Source: Vibrio chagasii
Lineage (GTDB): Bacteria > Pseudomonadota > Gammaproteobacteria > Enterobacterales > Vibrionaceae
Direction of reading: 5' to 3'
DNA length: 64,000 nucleotides
Assembly (NCBI RefSeq): GCF_024347355.1
Contig: NZ_AP025465.1
Coordinates: forward strand, 2,542,001-2,606,000
Both the position numbers and the translations under genes were made by a program. Below the pieces are notes generated by a model. The model was not told the DNA's origin. It saw only the letters and a program-made list of their open reading frames with translations, and made no database searches. Positions 41,459-49,171 of the stretch are shown piece after piece (the first letter of the stretch is position 1; each line of letters opens with the position of its first letter).

Positions 41459-42595
41459 ATGACAGATAGCCCAACTTTGGCTCTGGCAAAAGACCTCATT
41501 AGCCGTCAATCGGTAACCCCTGAAGACGCAGGCTGCCAAGAGCTGATGATTAATCGATTAAAATCACTCGGATTTGAAATCGAAGTGATGGTATTTGAAG
41601 ATACGACGAACTTCTGGGCTCGTCGTGGTACCGAAGCACCTCTATTTGCTTTCGCAGGTCACACCGACGTGGTTCCAGCTGGCCCAATCGAACAATGGAA
41701 CACCAAACCATTTGAACCAACGATCGTTGATGGCTACTTACACGGCCGTGGTGCGGCAGACATGAAAGGTTCTCTGGCTTCAATGATTGTTGCCGTAGAG
41801 CAATTTATTGAAAAGTACCCAGACCACTCTGGTTCAATCGGCTTCCTTATCACCTCTGATGAAGAAGGCCCTTTCATCAACGGTACAGTACGTGTTGTTG
41901 AAGCTCTGATGGCACGTGGTGAGAACATTGACATGTGTATTGTTGGTGAGCCATCAAGCACTGAGTTTGTGGGCGATGTGGTAAAGAACGGCCGTCGCGG
42001 CTCTATCACAGGCGATCTAACCATTAAAGGTACACAAGGTCATGTTGCCTACCCTCACCTAGCAAATAACCCGGTACACAGCTCTCTGCTGGCAATTCAC
42101 GAGCTAGCGACGACTGAATGGGACCAAGGTAATGACTACTTCCCACCAACCAGTTTCCAGATCCCGAATGTGAGTGCAGGTACTGGCGCGTCTAACGTGA
42201 TTCCAGGTGAGTTTAATGTTCAGTTTAACCTGCGTTTTAGTACTGAATTAAGCAATGACGTTATCGTTGAGCGCGTGACAACAACGCTCGATAAATACGA
42301 TTTCGAATACGATCTTAAGTGGACCTTCAACGGCGACCCGTTCCTAACAGACGCAGGCTCACTGCTTGATGCGATTGTTGATGCTGTTGGTCACGTCAAT
42401 GATGTGAAACCAGCGCTGCTGACAACTGGCGGTACATCTGATGGTCGCTTCATTGCACGTATGGGCGGACAGGTGGTTGAACTTGGCCCAGTAAACGCGA
42501 CCATTCACAAGGTTAACGAATGCGTGAAAGTGGCGGATTTAGAGAAGCTAACTGACATGTACGAAAGAACGTTGGTGAACTTGTTCGCTAAATAG
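41459..42595 (+). CDS. dapE: Succinyl-diaminopimelate desuccinylase
   Basis: 378 aa M20 metallopeptidase-type enzyme. Metal ligands in [12 protein letters not shown] near residue 67 and GRGAADMKG near 98, catalytic Glu in TSDEEGP near 134. Makes LL-diaminopimelate for lysine and peptidoglycan. Start fixed by AAGGAATTCAAGG. The pathway gene dapA is 2 kb downstream. Confidence 0.97.
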   Translation: MTDSPTLALAKDLISRQSVTPEDAGCQELMINRLKSLGFEIEVMVFEDTTNFWARRGTEAPLFAFAGHTDVVPAGPIEQWNTKPFEPTIVDGYLHGRGAADMKGSLASMIVAVEQFIEKYPDHSGSIGFLITSDEEGPFINGTVRVVEALMARGENIDMCIVGEPSSTEFVGDVVKNGRRGSITGDLTIKGTQGHVAYPHLANNPVHSSLLAIHELATTEWDQGNDYFPPTSFQIPNVSAGTGASNVIPGEFNVQFNLRFSTELSNDVIVERVTTTLDKYDFEYDLKWTFNGDPFLTDAGSLLDAIVDAVGHVNDVKPALLTTGGTSDGRFIARMGGQVVELGPVNATIHKVNECVKVADLEKLTDMYERTLVNLFAK

Positions 42596-42639
42596 ATCTT
42601 TCCTAGCGAAGTATCACTTCCAAACATTAGAGACGCGTT

Positions 42640-43314
42640 ATGACACCAGAGCAGCTTACCGGACAATCAGATTCTCATCTGGCACCGACACTAATTGGTA
42701 CTAAGACCTTCTTGGTACACAGTGACGTTATCGATGACCTAAACAGTTTGATTGAGGCTGCTCAGCTTGCTGGCTTTAAAATGGAGATCGCCAGTGGCTT
42801 TCGAGACTATGAAAGGCAATCTCTGATTTGGAATCGCAAGTTTTCTGGTGAAGCCCCAATCTTGGATTCAGATAGCCAACCACTTGATGCTTCAACACTG
42901 ACTGAACATCAAAAGCTGTCGGCGATTCTGAGATGGTCTGCGCTTCCTGGAGCGAGTCGCCACCATTGGGGTTGTGACTTCGATGTCTTTGCTCGTAATC
43001 ACCTCCCTGAAGACACACAGCTACAACTAGAGCCATGGGAATACCTTACCGGCCACCAGCAAGCGTTTTATCAATGGCTCTCTGCGAATGCTGCACAATT
43101 TGGGTTCTTTTTCCCGTATAGCCAAGACCTTGGCGGTGTGGCGATAGAACCTTGGCATATTAGCCATCGTAGCGTTTCGGAGCTGTGTTTATCACAGTTA
43201 TCCCCGACTTTACTTGGCAAGCAACTCAAATCTAAGCCAATATTAGGGTATGAGATTATTATGGAGCAGCTAGATAAGATCTATGCGCGCTTCGTAGCGA
43301 ACATTAGCCATTAG
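42640..43314 (+). CDS. M15-family D-alanyl-D-alanine carboxypeptidase (VanY-like)
   Basis: 224 aa. Zinc-site motifs SGFRDYERQ near residue 48, SRHHWGCDFDVF near 106 (His and Asp ligands) and EPWHISHR near 169. No signal peptide is visible, so either cytosolic or exported by an unrecognised route. Trims D-Ala from peptidoglycan peptides. 44 bp after dapE, likely same operon. Confidence 0.87.
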   Translation: MTPEQLTGQSDSHLAPTLIGTKTFLVHSDVIDDLNSLIEAAQLAGFKMEIASGFRDYERQSLIWNRKFSGEAPILDSDSQPLDASTLTEHQKLSAILRWSALPGASRHHWGCDFDVFARNHLPEDTQLQLEPWEYLTGHQQAFYQWLSANAAQFGFFFPYSQDLGGVAIEPWHISHRSVSELCLSQLSPTLLGKQLKSKPILGYEIIMEQLDKIYARFVANISH

Positions 43315-43322
43315 GAGCGCTT

Positions 43323-43529
43323 ATGTTAGAGTGGCTTACAAACCCTTGGGTTATCATCATCATCGTGGTTAGCGTTGTGGTAGGTAACATCGCAGCTCTA
43401 AAACAGACCGCTAATATGGATCTCGGAAAAACAAGCCGTAGCAAACGAGAGAGCGACTTGGACAAGCTCAATAGTCTAGATAAGCAAAACCAAGAGAAAG
43501 CTCAGTCGAAAGAGACCAAAGGTAACTAA
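43323..43529 (+). CDS. DUF2897 single-pass membrane protein
   Basis: 68 aa. One TM (WVIIIIVVSVVVGNIAAL) and a charged tail. 8 bp after the peptidase gene. Conserved but uncharacterised in vibrios. Confidence 0.8.
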   Translation: MLEWLTNPWVIIIIVVSVVVGNIAALKQTANMDLGKTSRSKRESDLDKLNSLDKQNQEKAQSKETKGN

Positions 43530-43551
43530 TCTTACGGTCAAACGAACACAA

Positions 43552-43581
43552 AAAAAGAGGACACAATGTGTCCTCTTTTTA
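43552..43581 (+). terminator. Intrinsic terminator after the dapE operon
   Basis: AAAAAGAGGACACA / TGTGTCCTCTTTTT hairpin with T-run. Confidence 0.92.
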
Positions 43582-43610
43582 TTTGTTTACACTGAAACAT
43601 TGGCTGAACT

Positions 43611-43637
43611 AAAAGGGCCTATTTTCCGAGGCCCTTT
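43611..43637 (-). terminator. Intrinsic terminator after bamC
   Basis: AAAGGGCCT / AGGCCCTTT with an 8-nt loop, T-run TTTTAG on the minus strand. Confidence 0.8.
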
Positions 43638-43654
43638 AACCTATCAAGGTTTGC

Positions 43655-44701
43655 TTACTCAGCTTCCGCCGCTTTATCATCTTTGGTTTGGTCTGCAACG
43701 TGTGCTAGAACGGGAACCAGTGACTTAAGTAGCTCTTCTTCTACTGGCTTACCTGATGCATCCGTCACGTTAATTGACGTACGGTTACCAAGATCACCGA
43801 ATAGGAAGTTGTATATACCTGGTGCTAAATCAACAGGTTGCAAGCCAACTTCTTCCCAGAACTCATCATCTGGCGCTGCGTACTTAGCTTTAACCGTACC
43901 CTGAGATTGGTTACGTTCTTCAAGCTCAAAGCCCATCGCCGGCAACAAGCTCGGCAGACGCTGCCAGAATACGTTGTATGGCGTACGAGCAATAATCACA
44001 GGGAAACCACTGCGGTCAGAGCCCATCGAGATAGGAATGCGCTTCACCAACTCTTGTGCTTTCAGAGCCGCTTCAGCACGAAGGTTTTCATCGTACTTAG
44101 CCATCACTAAATTGGTTAGGAAAGCGTTGTAACGCTCTTTGTTGGTTGCCGTAACTGGTTTCTCTTTGTTGCCTTCACGCCAATCGATAAGGTTAATCTT
44201 GAAGCCATGACGGTTATTCGCTTGGAAACGAGAGATAGAGTAGCGGCTGCCGATCTCTACGTCTTCGTCTTCAGAAACCCAAGTAACCCAATCGGTCTCA
44301 ATCTCGTTCTCAGACTGTTCACGAATACCAATACCACGTTGAGCCAACATGTCGACAGCCGTTTGCCATACACGGTCTGCTTCTTCTGCACGAAGCAACC
44401 ATAACGTTACTTCACCGTTTTGACGCTCAGCACGAGCACCAGGGATCAACTCAAGAACCTGTTGTGGTGGACGAATATCCACGGCAGGGCCGACACCACC
44501 AGTGAAGTCACCGCTCGGGATGTCAAAATTGGGGTAGAACTGAGGCTGAGCATCTTCAGGCAACTGCCATTGTGAAAACTCAGGTGTTTCTAAGTATTCG
44601 AAATCATCTTTGGCTTGACGACGTTGAGTCGGGCTGCCAGAACATGCTGTAAGAACGAAAACAGCCAGTGACCCAATCACTAGCTGGTGAGAATACTTCA
44701 T
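43655..44701 (-). CDS. bamC: BamC, lipoprotein of the BAM complex
   Basis: 348 aa. Lipobox LTAC at residue 20, then an unstructured N-terminal lasso that binds BamD (residues 25-95) and two helix-grip domains (about 100-215 and 225-345). Part of the beta-barrel assembly machine of the outer membrane. 49 bp downstream of dapA on the same strand, as in E. coli. AGGAG ribosome site. Confidence 0.95.
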   Translation of the reverse strand: MKYSHQLVIGSLAVFVLTACSGSPTQRRQAKDDFEYLETPEFSQWQLPEDAQPQFYPNFDIPSGDFTGGVGPAVDIRPPQQVLELIPGARAERQNGEVTLWLLRAEEADRVWQTAVDMLAQRGIGIREQSENEIETDWVTWVSEDEDVEIGSRYSISRFQANNRHGFKINLIDWREGNKEKPVTATNKERYNAFLTNLVMAKYDENLRAEAALKAQELVKRIPISMGSDRSGFPVIIARTPYNVFWQRLPSLLPAMGFELEERNQSQGTVKAKYAAPDDEFWEEVGLQPVDLAPGIYNFLFGDLGNRTSINVTDASGKPVEEELLKSLVPVLAHVADQTKDDKAAEAE

Positions 44702-44750
44702 TTATACTCCTAAATGCCGGAGGTTCGCTTCGGCATCACTTCATACGTTT

Positions 44751-45629
44751 TTAGTAAATACACGCTTCAGTCATTGCTTGAGCAACAACAGGTTGAGCTG
44801 GTTCCGACAGTTCAGTCAGAGGTAAGCGTAAGCCACCTTCAGCAATCAGACCCATTTTATGAACCGCCCATTTTACGGGAATAGGGTTAGACTCAACGAA
44901 CAAATTCTTATGTAGAGGCATCAAGCGCTCATTGATCGCTTCTGCTTCTTCAAACTTACCTTCTTTCGCAAGTTTGAACATAGTAGCCATATCCGCCGCT
45001 GCAACGTTATTCGTTACAGAAATCACACCATCGCCACCACGCTTAACAAATTCTAGGCCTGTTAAGTCATCACCACTTAGTAAGATAAAATCTTCGCCAC
45101 AAAGTTCACGGTGAATTGCAATTCTGTCGAGATCACCCGTCGCATCTTTAAGTGCAACGATGTTTTCGATTTCAGAAAGGCGAGCAACTGTCTCTGGTAA
45201 TAGGTCTACAGCAGTACGACCCGGTACATTGTATAGAATTTGAGGAACGTCACTTACTTCAGCAATCGCTTTGTAGTGTTGGTACAAACCTTCTTGAGTC
45301 GGTTTGTTGTAGTAAGGCGTTACGCTCAGGCAACCCGCAATACCAGAACCGTTCAATAAACGACTGAATAGCACTGACTCGTGCGTAGCATTAGCGCCTG
45401 TACCTGCGATAACTGGGATACGACCATCAGCAAACTCAACGATCTTATTGACGACTTTGACATGCTCTTCAATTGTAAGTGTTGAAGACTCACCTGTTGT
45501 GCCAACCGCAACCAGACCATCACTACCTGCAGCAACATGGTGCTCAACTAACTTTTTAAGGCTGTCGAAATCCACTTCGCCATCTGCGTTAAATGGCGTA
45601 ACTAGCGCAACGATACTTCCTGAAAACAT
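44751..45629 (-). CDS. dapA: 4-hydroxy-tetrahydrodipicolinate synthase
   Basis: 292 aa from the ATG at 45629, exactly the E. coli length, with AAGGGAG 7 nt upstream; a longer in-frame start is unsupported. TIM barrel with TTGES near residue 44, YNVPGRT near 133 and Schiff-base Lys in VALKDATGD near 161. Condenses pyruvate and aspartate semialdehyde. Divergent from gcvR. Confidence 0.97.
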   Translation of the reverse strand: MFSGSIVALVTPFNADGEVDFDSLKKLVEHHVAAGSDGLVAVGTTGESSTLTIEEHVKVVNKIVEFADGRIPVIAGTGANATHESVLFSRLLNGSGIAGCLSVTPYYNKPTQEGLYQHYKAIAEVSDVPQILYNVPGRTAVDLLPETVARLSEIENIVALKDATGDLDRIAIHRELCGEDFILLSGDDLTGLEFVKRGGDGVISVTNNVAAADMATMFKLAKEGKFEEAEAINERLMPLHKNLFVESNPIPVKWAVHKMGLIAEGGLRLPLTELSEPAQPVVAQAMTEACIY

Positions 45630-46003
45630 GTCTATCTCCCTTAATTTATTCTTTTTGCATGTTACTGTAAGCCAATCAATAAACACAAGACATTAAAGTG
45701 GCTTAGCGGCAACATCGGTATGAAATATTGTCGTATGTTTGAGGTAAAACGGCTTATGACGCCGTTCAGCCTATAATTTGGATAACCTTAGCTCAATCTA
45801 ACGGATAGGAACCCCGTCGATGTCAGTATCAGGTAAGCTGTGCAGCCACTCGACAAACTTGCGTTTCCGCGTTTTAGATATTCTTATCATTTGTTGCCAG
45901 TTAGACGCAAGATGAGTCATAAAAAGCCCCGCTCGCACGCTTATTCCTCCTGCTAACTGTGCTAACATGCATGAATCAATGGAATATATAGAGACGTGAT
46001 TTT
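45630..46003. other. Divergent dapA-gcvR promoter region
   Basis: 374 bp. The only reading frame is a 31-codon ORF from 45820 with an AGGA site, too weak to call. No riboswitch fold recognised. Confidence 0.5.
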
Positions 46004-46546
46004 ATGACTCAACATCTAGTAATCACAGCTGTGGGCACAGATCGCCCAGGTGTTTGTAACCAAGTGGTCCACTTGGTCACCCAATCAGGCTGTAACATTA
46101 TTGATAGCCGTATCGCCCTGTTTGGCGAAGAATTTACGCTTATCATGCTACTGTCTGGTAAAGCAAACAACATCACCCGTGTTGAAACCACCCTGCCCTT
46201 GCTTGGCCAAGAGCATGACTTGATTACGATTATGAAGCGCACCTCTCCGCACGATGTGGTAGAGAACTCCTACACGCTAGAAGTGTTCGTTGAGTCAGAT
46301 GACAAACTCGGCCTGACCGAGCAGTTCACACAGTTCTTTGCAGACCGAGACATCGGCCTCGACTCGCTGAGCGCACAAACGATCAATAAATCTAAGGTCC
46401 AGCTCGATAACGACCAATTCCATATCTCTATTACCGCTTCTGTGCAGTCAGAATGTAATTTGATGCAGCTACAAGAAGAATTCAACTCGCTGTGTCAGAG
46501 CCTATCAGTCCAAGGCTCGCTCAACTTTATTAAAAACAGTCTTTAA
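46004..46546 (+). CDS. gcvR: GcvR, glycine-cleavage regulator with two ACT domains
   Basis: 180 aa. Two ACT domains (MTQHLVITAVGTDRPGVCNQV at the start and TLEVFVESDDKLGLTEQF near 92). In E. coli GcvR blocks GcvA action on gcvTHP when glycine is low. 12 bp before bcp, so cotranscribed as in E. coli. Confidence 0.94.
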   Translation: MTQHLVITAVGTDRPGVCNQVVHLVTQSGCNIIDSRIALFGEEFTLIMLLSGKANNITRVETTLPLLGQEHDLITIMKRTSPHDVVENSYTLEVFVESDDKLGLTEQFTQFFADRDIGLDSLSAQTINKSKVQLDNDQFHISITASVQSECNLMQLQEEFNSLCQSLSVQGSLNFIKNSL

Positions 46547-46558
46547 AAAGGAAATATC

Positions 46559-47029
46559 ATGAATACGCTAACGGCTGGTGTTCCAGCACCTGCTTTTTCT
46601 CTTCCAGATCAAGATGGCAATATCGTATCTCTTGGTGACTTCAAAGGTAAAAAAGTACTTTTCTACTTCTACCCAAAAGCAATGACTCCGGGTTGTATCG
46701 TTCAAGCAGAAGGTCTGCGTGACATCAAAGCTGAGCTAGATGCACTGAACGTGGTTGTTCTGGGTGTTAGCATCGACCCAGTGAAACGCCTGCCTAACTT
46801 CATTGAGAAGAAATCTCTAAACTTCACACTACTATCTGACGAAGACCACAGTGTTGCTGAGCAATTTGGTGTTTGGGGCGAGAAGAAGTTCATGGGCAAA
46901 GTTTACGATGGCCTGCACCGCATTAGCTTCCTCATCGATGAAGAAGGTCAGATTGAACACGTCTTCAATAAATTCAAGACAAAGACTCACCACGAAGTGG
47001 TTCTAGAGTACTTCAACCAAGAAGCTTAA
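46559..47029 (+). CDS. bcp: Bcp/PrxQ-type thiol peroxidase, apparently one-Cys
   Basis: 156 aa peroxiredoxin. Peroxidatic Cys in AMTPGCIVQAEGLRD near residue 45. The position five residues on, where E. coli Bcp has its resolving Cys (QACGLRD), is Glu here, and there is no other Cys in the protein, so reduction must involve an external thiol. Reduces H2O2 and organic peroxides. Good AAAGGAAA site. Confidence 0.95.
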   Translation: MNTLTAGVPAPAFSLPDQDGNIVSLGDFKGKKVLFYFYPKAMTPGCIVQAEGLRDIKAELDALNVVVLGVSIDPVKRLPNFIEKKSLNFTLLSDEDHSVAEQFGVWGEKKFMGKVYDGLHRISFLIDEEGQIEHVFNKFKTKTHHEVVLEYFNQEA

Positions 47030-47073
47030 TGTCTGTTGGGGTGAGCTAGACTCACTACCAACTGAGACAAATT

Positions 47074-47107
47074 AAAAAGGCGACTATCATCGATAGTCGC
47101 CTTTTTT
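47074..47107. terminator. Bidirectional bcp/perM terminator, left copy
   Basis: AAAAAGGCGACTATC / GATAGTCGCCTTTTT with an ATC loop. An identical copy is at 63298-63331 beside perM, showing that bcp and perM originally shared one terminator. Confidence 0.93.
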
Positions 47108-47259
47108 GTCACTTATTTCGTTACTGATGGTGTACAGGGTCATCATCTAGCGCATGGCTCGGCAAGGCATTCCAAACCGCCTTCACTAAGGTTGCCAGTG
47201 GAATTGCGAAAAACACGCCCCAGAATCCCCAAAGCCCACCAAACACTAACACCGCCACC
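47074..47259. repeat. Left flanking direct repeat of the 16-kb island
   Basis: Matches 63298-63483 at a constant offset of 16,224 bp with about six substitutions in 186 bp, nearly all at third codon positions of the perM reading. The match stops close to the RAYT element end at 47267. Confidence 0.92.
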
Positions 47260-47263
47260 ATCA
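47121..47263 (-). pseudogene. 3' fragment of perM (AI-2E family transporter)
   Basis: Codes for the last ~47 residues of the transporter found intact at 63345 (ending DDDPVHHQ, same stop codon) and is cut at its 5' side where the RAYT element starts. It has no start and cannot be expressed alone. Synonymous differences from the intact copy suggest it came in from another strain rather than being a recent local duplication. Confidence 0.9.
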
Positions 47264-47266
47264 CTT

Positions 47267-48186
47267 AGGGTCAGGTCTTGCTTTTTGCCACGATCCTACT
47301 GATTCTCGAGTAGTGTAACCCAAAGAAATCACCTAGTTGCTTTTGGGTGTAACCACCACTAGCGAACGCGCTTGTTATTGCTTCATCTCGCGTACTCGCA
47401 TTGATAGCATACTGTTGCAACGAAAGCGGCTTAGGACGACGCTGTTTAGCAGGGATTTCTGCAATATCGCCCTCTTCCACGTTTGAACTTTCCATATGGC
47501 TGTAGATGAAATCTTCACTACCCAAGAATACTTGTTGTTTTAGGTTGTTCCATAAAGGTTTGCCTATGCCTGAAAGTACAAAGTCATGATACTTTTGGCT
47601 CGCTATTGTTCGTTGGCTATCGAACAATAGCAGTGTTTGATTCACTGCCAACCACTCTGGAGCTTCGTCTTCACCCATGATGGCGTGCCAGCTGCTCCAC
47701 TGATACTCTGCTGGACTGTCAACCATATGAGCGCGAATAGGGTTCAAGAGGATATACCGCCCTACTTCCAACAAGTATGACTCTTTATCAACCAAAATAG
47801 CTTTGTACCGACCTTGATATAAATGGCCAACTCGGCGATGTTTACGATTGAATCTTTGAGTATAAACACCATTTAACTGTCGCATGCCTTTACTCAAGTT
47901 TCCATCTGGAGTTTCTAACAACAAGTGGTAATGATTGGTCATCAAGCAGTAGCTATGAACGACCCAATTAAACCGTTCACACACTTTCGACAATACTTCC
48001 AAAAACAGGTCAAAGTCTTGCTCTTCTAAATATATGGGTTGCCTAGCGTTACCCCGAGAGGTCACATGATACAGCGCTCCCGCGAACTCTATCCGTAAAG
48101 GTCTACTCATTGCTTTCCCTACAAAAAATGGCCTAACTAAAAGCTAGACCATTTCCTTAAAATAGCAAAAGGCAAGACCTGACCCT
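47267..48186 (-). mobile_element. Complete RAYT (REP-associated tyrosine transposase) element, ~920 bp
   Basis: Terminal inverted repeats AGGGTCAGGTCTTGC at 47267-47281 and its complement at 48172-48186, with similarity continuing as TTTTTGC/CTTTTGC. One intact transposase. Just upstream of the ORF is a REP-like imperfect palindrome (AAATGG...CCATTT, 48127-48155). The left repeat itself encodes the last codons and stop of the transposase. Confidence 0.85.
47271..48110 (-). CDS. REP-associated tyrosine (Y1/HUH) transposase
   Basis: 279 aa. Start MSRPLRIEFAGALYHVTSRGN is typical of the Y1_Tnp/TnpA-REP family; HUH motif in MTNHYHLLLETP near residue 60, and a conserved Tyr in LYQGRYKAILVDK near 105 as the nucleophile candidate. 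The C-terminal 45 residues form a DnaA-like HTH (YTQKQLGDFFGLHYSRISRIV). Single-strand DNA transposase related to those of REP sequences. Intact frame. Confidence 0.9.
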   Translation of the reverse strand: MSRPLRIEFAGALYHVTSRGNARQPIYLEEQDFDLFLEVLSKVCERFNWVVHSYCLMTNHYHLLLETPDGNLSKGMRQLNGVYTQRFNRKHRRVGHLYQGRYKAILVDKESYLLEVGRYILLNPIRAHMVDSPAEYQWSSWHAIMGEDEAPEWLAVNQTLLLFDSQRTIASQKYHDFVLSGIGKPLWNNLKQQVFLGSEDFIYSHMESSNVEEGDIAEIPAKQRRPKPLSLQQYAINASTRDEAITSAFASGGYTQKQLGDFFGLHYSRISRIVAKSKT

Positions 48187-48704
48187 ATTTGTTCCACTAT
48201 TGTTCGTTGGCTATCGAACAATAGCAGTGTTTGATTCACTGCCAACCACTCTGGAGCTTCGTCTTCACCCATGATGGCGTGCCAGCTGCTCCACTGATAC
48301 TCTGCTGGACTATCAACCATATGGGCGCGAATAGGGTTCAAGAGGATATACCGCCCTACTTCCAACAAGTATGACTCTTTATCAACCAAAATAGCTTTGT
48401 ACCGACCTTGATATAAATGACCAACTCGGCGATGTTTACGATTGAATCTTTGAGTATAAACACCATTTAACTGTCGCATTCCTTTACTCAAGTTGCCATC
48501 TGGAGTTTCTAACAACAAGTGGTAATGATTGGTCATCAAGCAGTAGCTATGAACTACCCAATTAAACCGTTCACACACTTTCGCCAATACTTCCAAAAAC
48601 AGGTCAAAGTCTTGCTCTTCTAAATATATGGGTTGCCGAGCGTTACCCCGAGAGGTCACATGATACAGCGCTCCCGCGAACTCTATCCGTAAAGGTCTAC
48701 TCAT
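48144..48704 (-). pseudogene. Truncated second RAYT transposase
   Basis: Residues 1-169 match the neighbouring copy almost perfectly, then the frame leaves homology after QRTI and runs 17 codons through the end repeat of the complete element. About 110 C-terminal residues, including the HTH, are lost. The breakpoint lies at a 10-bp perfect hairpin (CTATTGTTCG / CGAACAATAG). Confidence 0.9.
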
Positions 48705-48780
48705 TGCTTTCCCTACAAAAAATGGCCTAACTAAAAGCTAGACCATTTCCTTAAAATAGCAAAAGGCAAGACCTGACCCT
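48187..48780 (-). mobile_element. Remnant of a second RAYT element
   Basis: Keeps the upstream half of the element: REP-like palindrome at 48718-48747 and terminal repeat GCAAGACCTGACCCT at 48766-48780. The other end is gone. Both copies are followed by ATTTGTT, so the element may extend a few bases past the repeat. Confidence 0.8.
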
Positions 48781-48811
48781 ATTTGTTGACCCCTTTAATC
48801 TTACTTGTTAA

Positions 48812-49171
48812 CTAAATAATTTCAGATGACACATAGAATATTATTGTGGGCACAACCGCCGTACATAAAATATACAGCCAGCCTATACTCTTTCTTGTTT
48901 TCCTTTTCACCCAAGATTTCTTGCATTTAACTATAATCAAATATGTCAGAAAAAATAAGGAAGTCATGTAAAACTCTAAATATTGAAAGAGGAATCCCAC
49001 ATAAAACCTAGCCCAATGAAAAGCCTCCCCAAAAAAATAAGAAAGCGCTACTATATATATAGTAATTGATGCAGAAAGGAATGCTGTAATCCTCCACTCA
49101 ATATCAACAAGACCTCTATCTTGCATAATATCCTTTAGGGAATAATATATTAATGAGAAAAAACTGTTCAA
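48812..49171 (-). CDS. Polytopic membrane protein, likely immunity to the RHS toxin tip
   Basis: 119 aa with three or four TM segments (about residues 27-47, 55-81, 96-116) and basic loops. TTG start overlapping the RHS stop by 4 bp (TTGA), with GAGGGG just upstream, so translation is coupled to the toxin gene. Size and topology are like immunity proteins of pore-forming colicins. I do not recognise the sequence; the immunity role is inferred from position and topology. Confidence 0.65.
   Translation of the reverse strand: MNSFFSLIYYSLKDIMQDRGLVDIEWRITAFLSASITIYIVALSYFFGEAFHWARFYVGFLFQYLEFYMTSLFFLTYLIIVKCKKSWVKRKTRKSIGWLYILCTAVVPTIIFYVSSEII

Noticed and set aside
45820..45915. 31-codon ORF upstream of gcvR with an AGGA site
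   Set aside because: Too short and composition-neutral to support without conservation; could be a leader peptide but nothing shows it.
48812..49171. The 119-aa membrane protein as a holin or transporter subunit
   Set aside because: The TTGA overlap with the toxin stop and the shared AT-rich composition with the tip favour an immunity role, though this is still inference.
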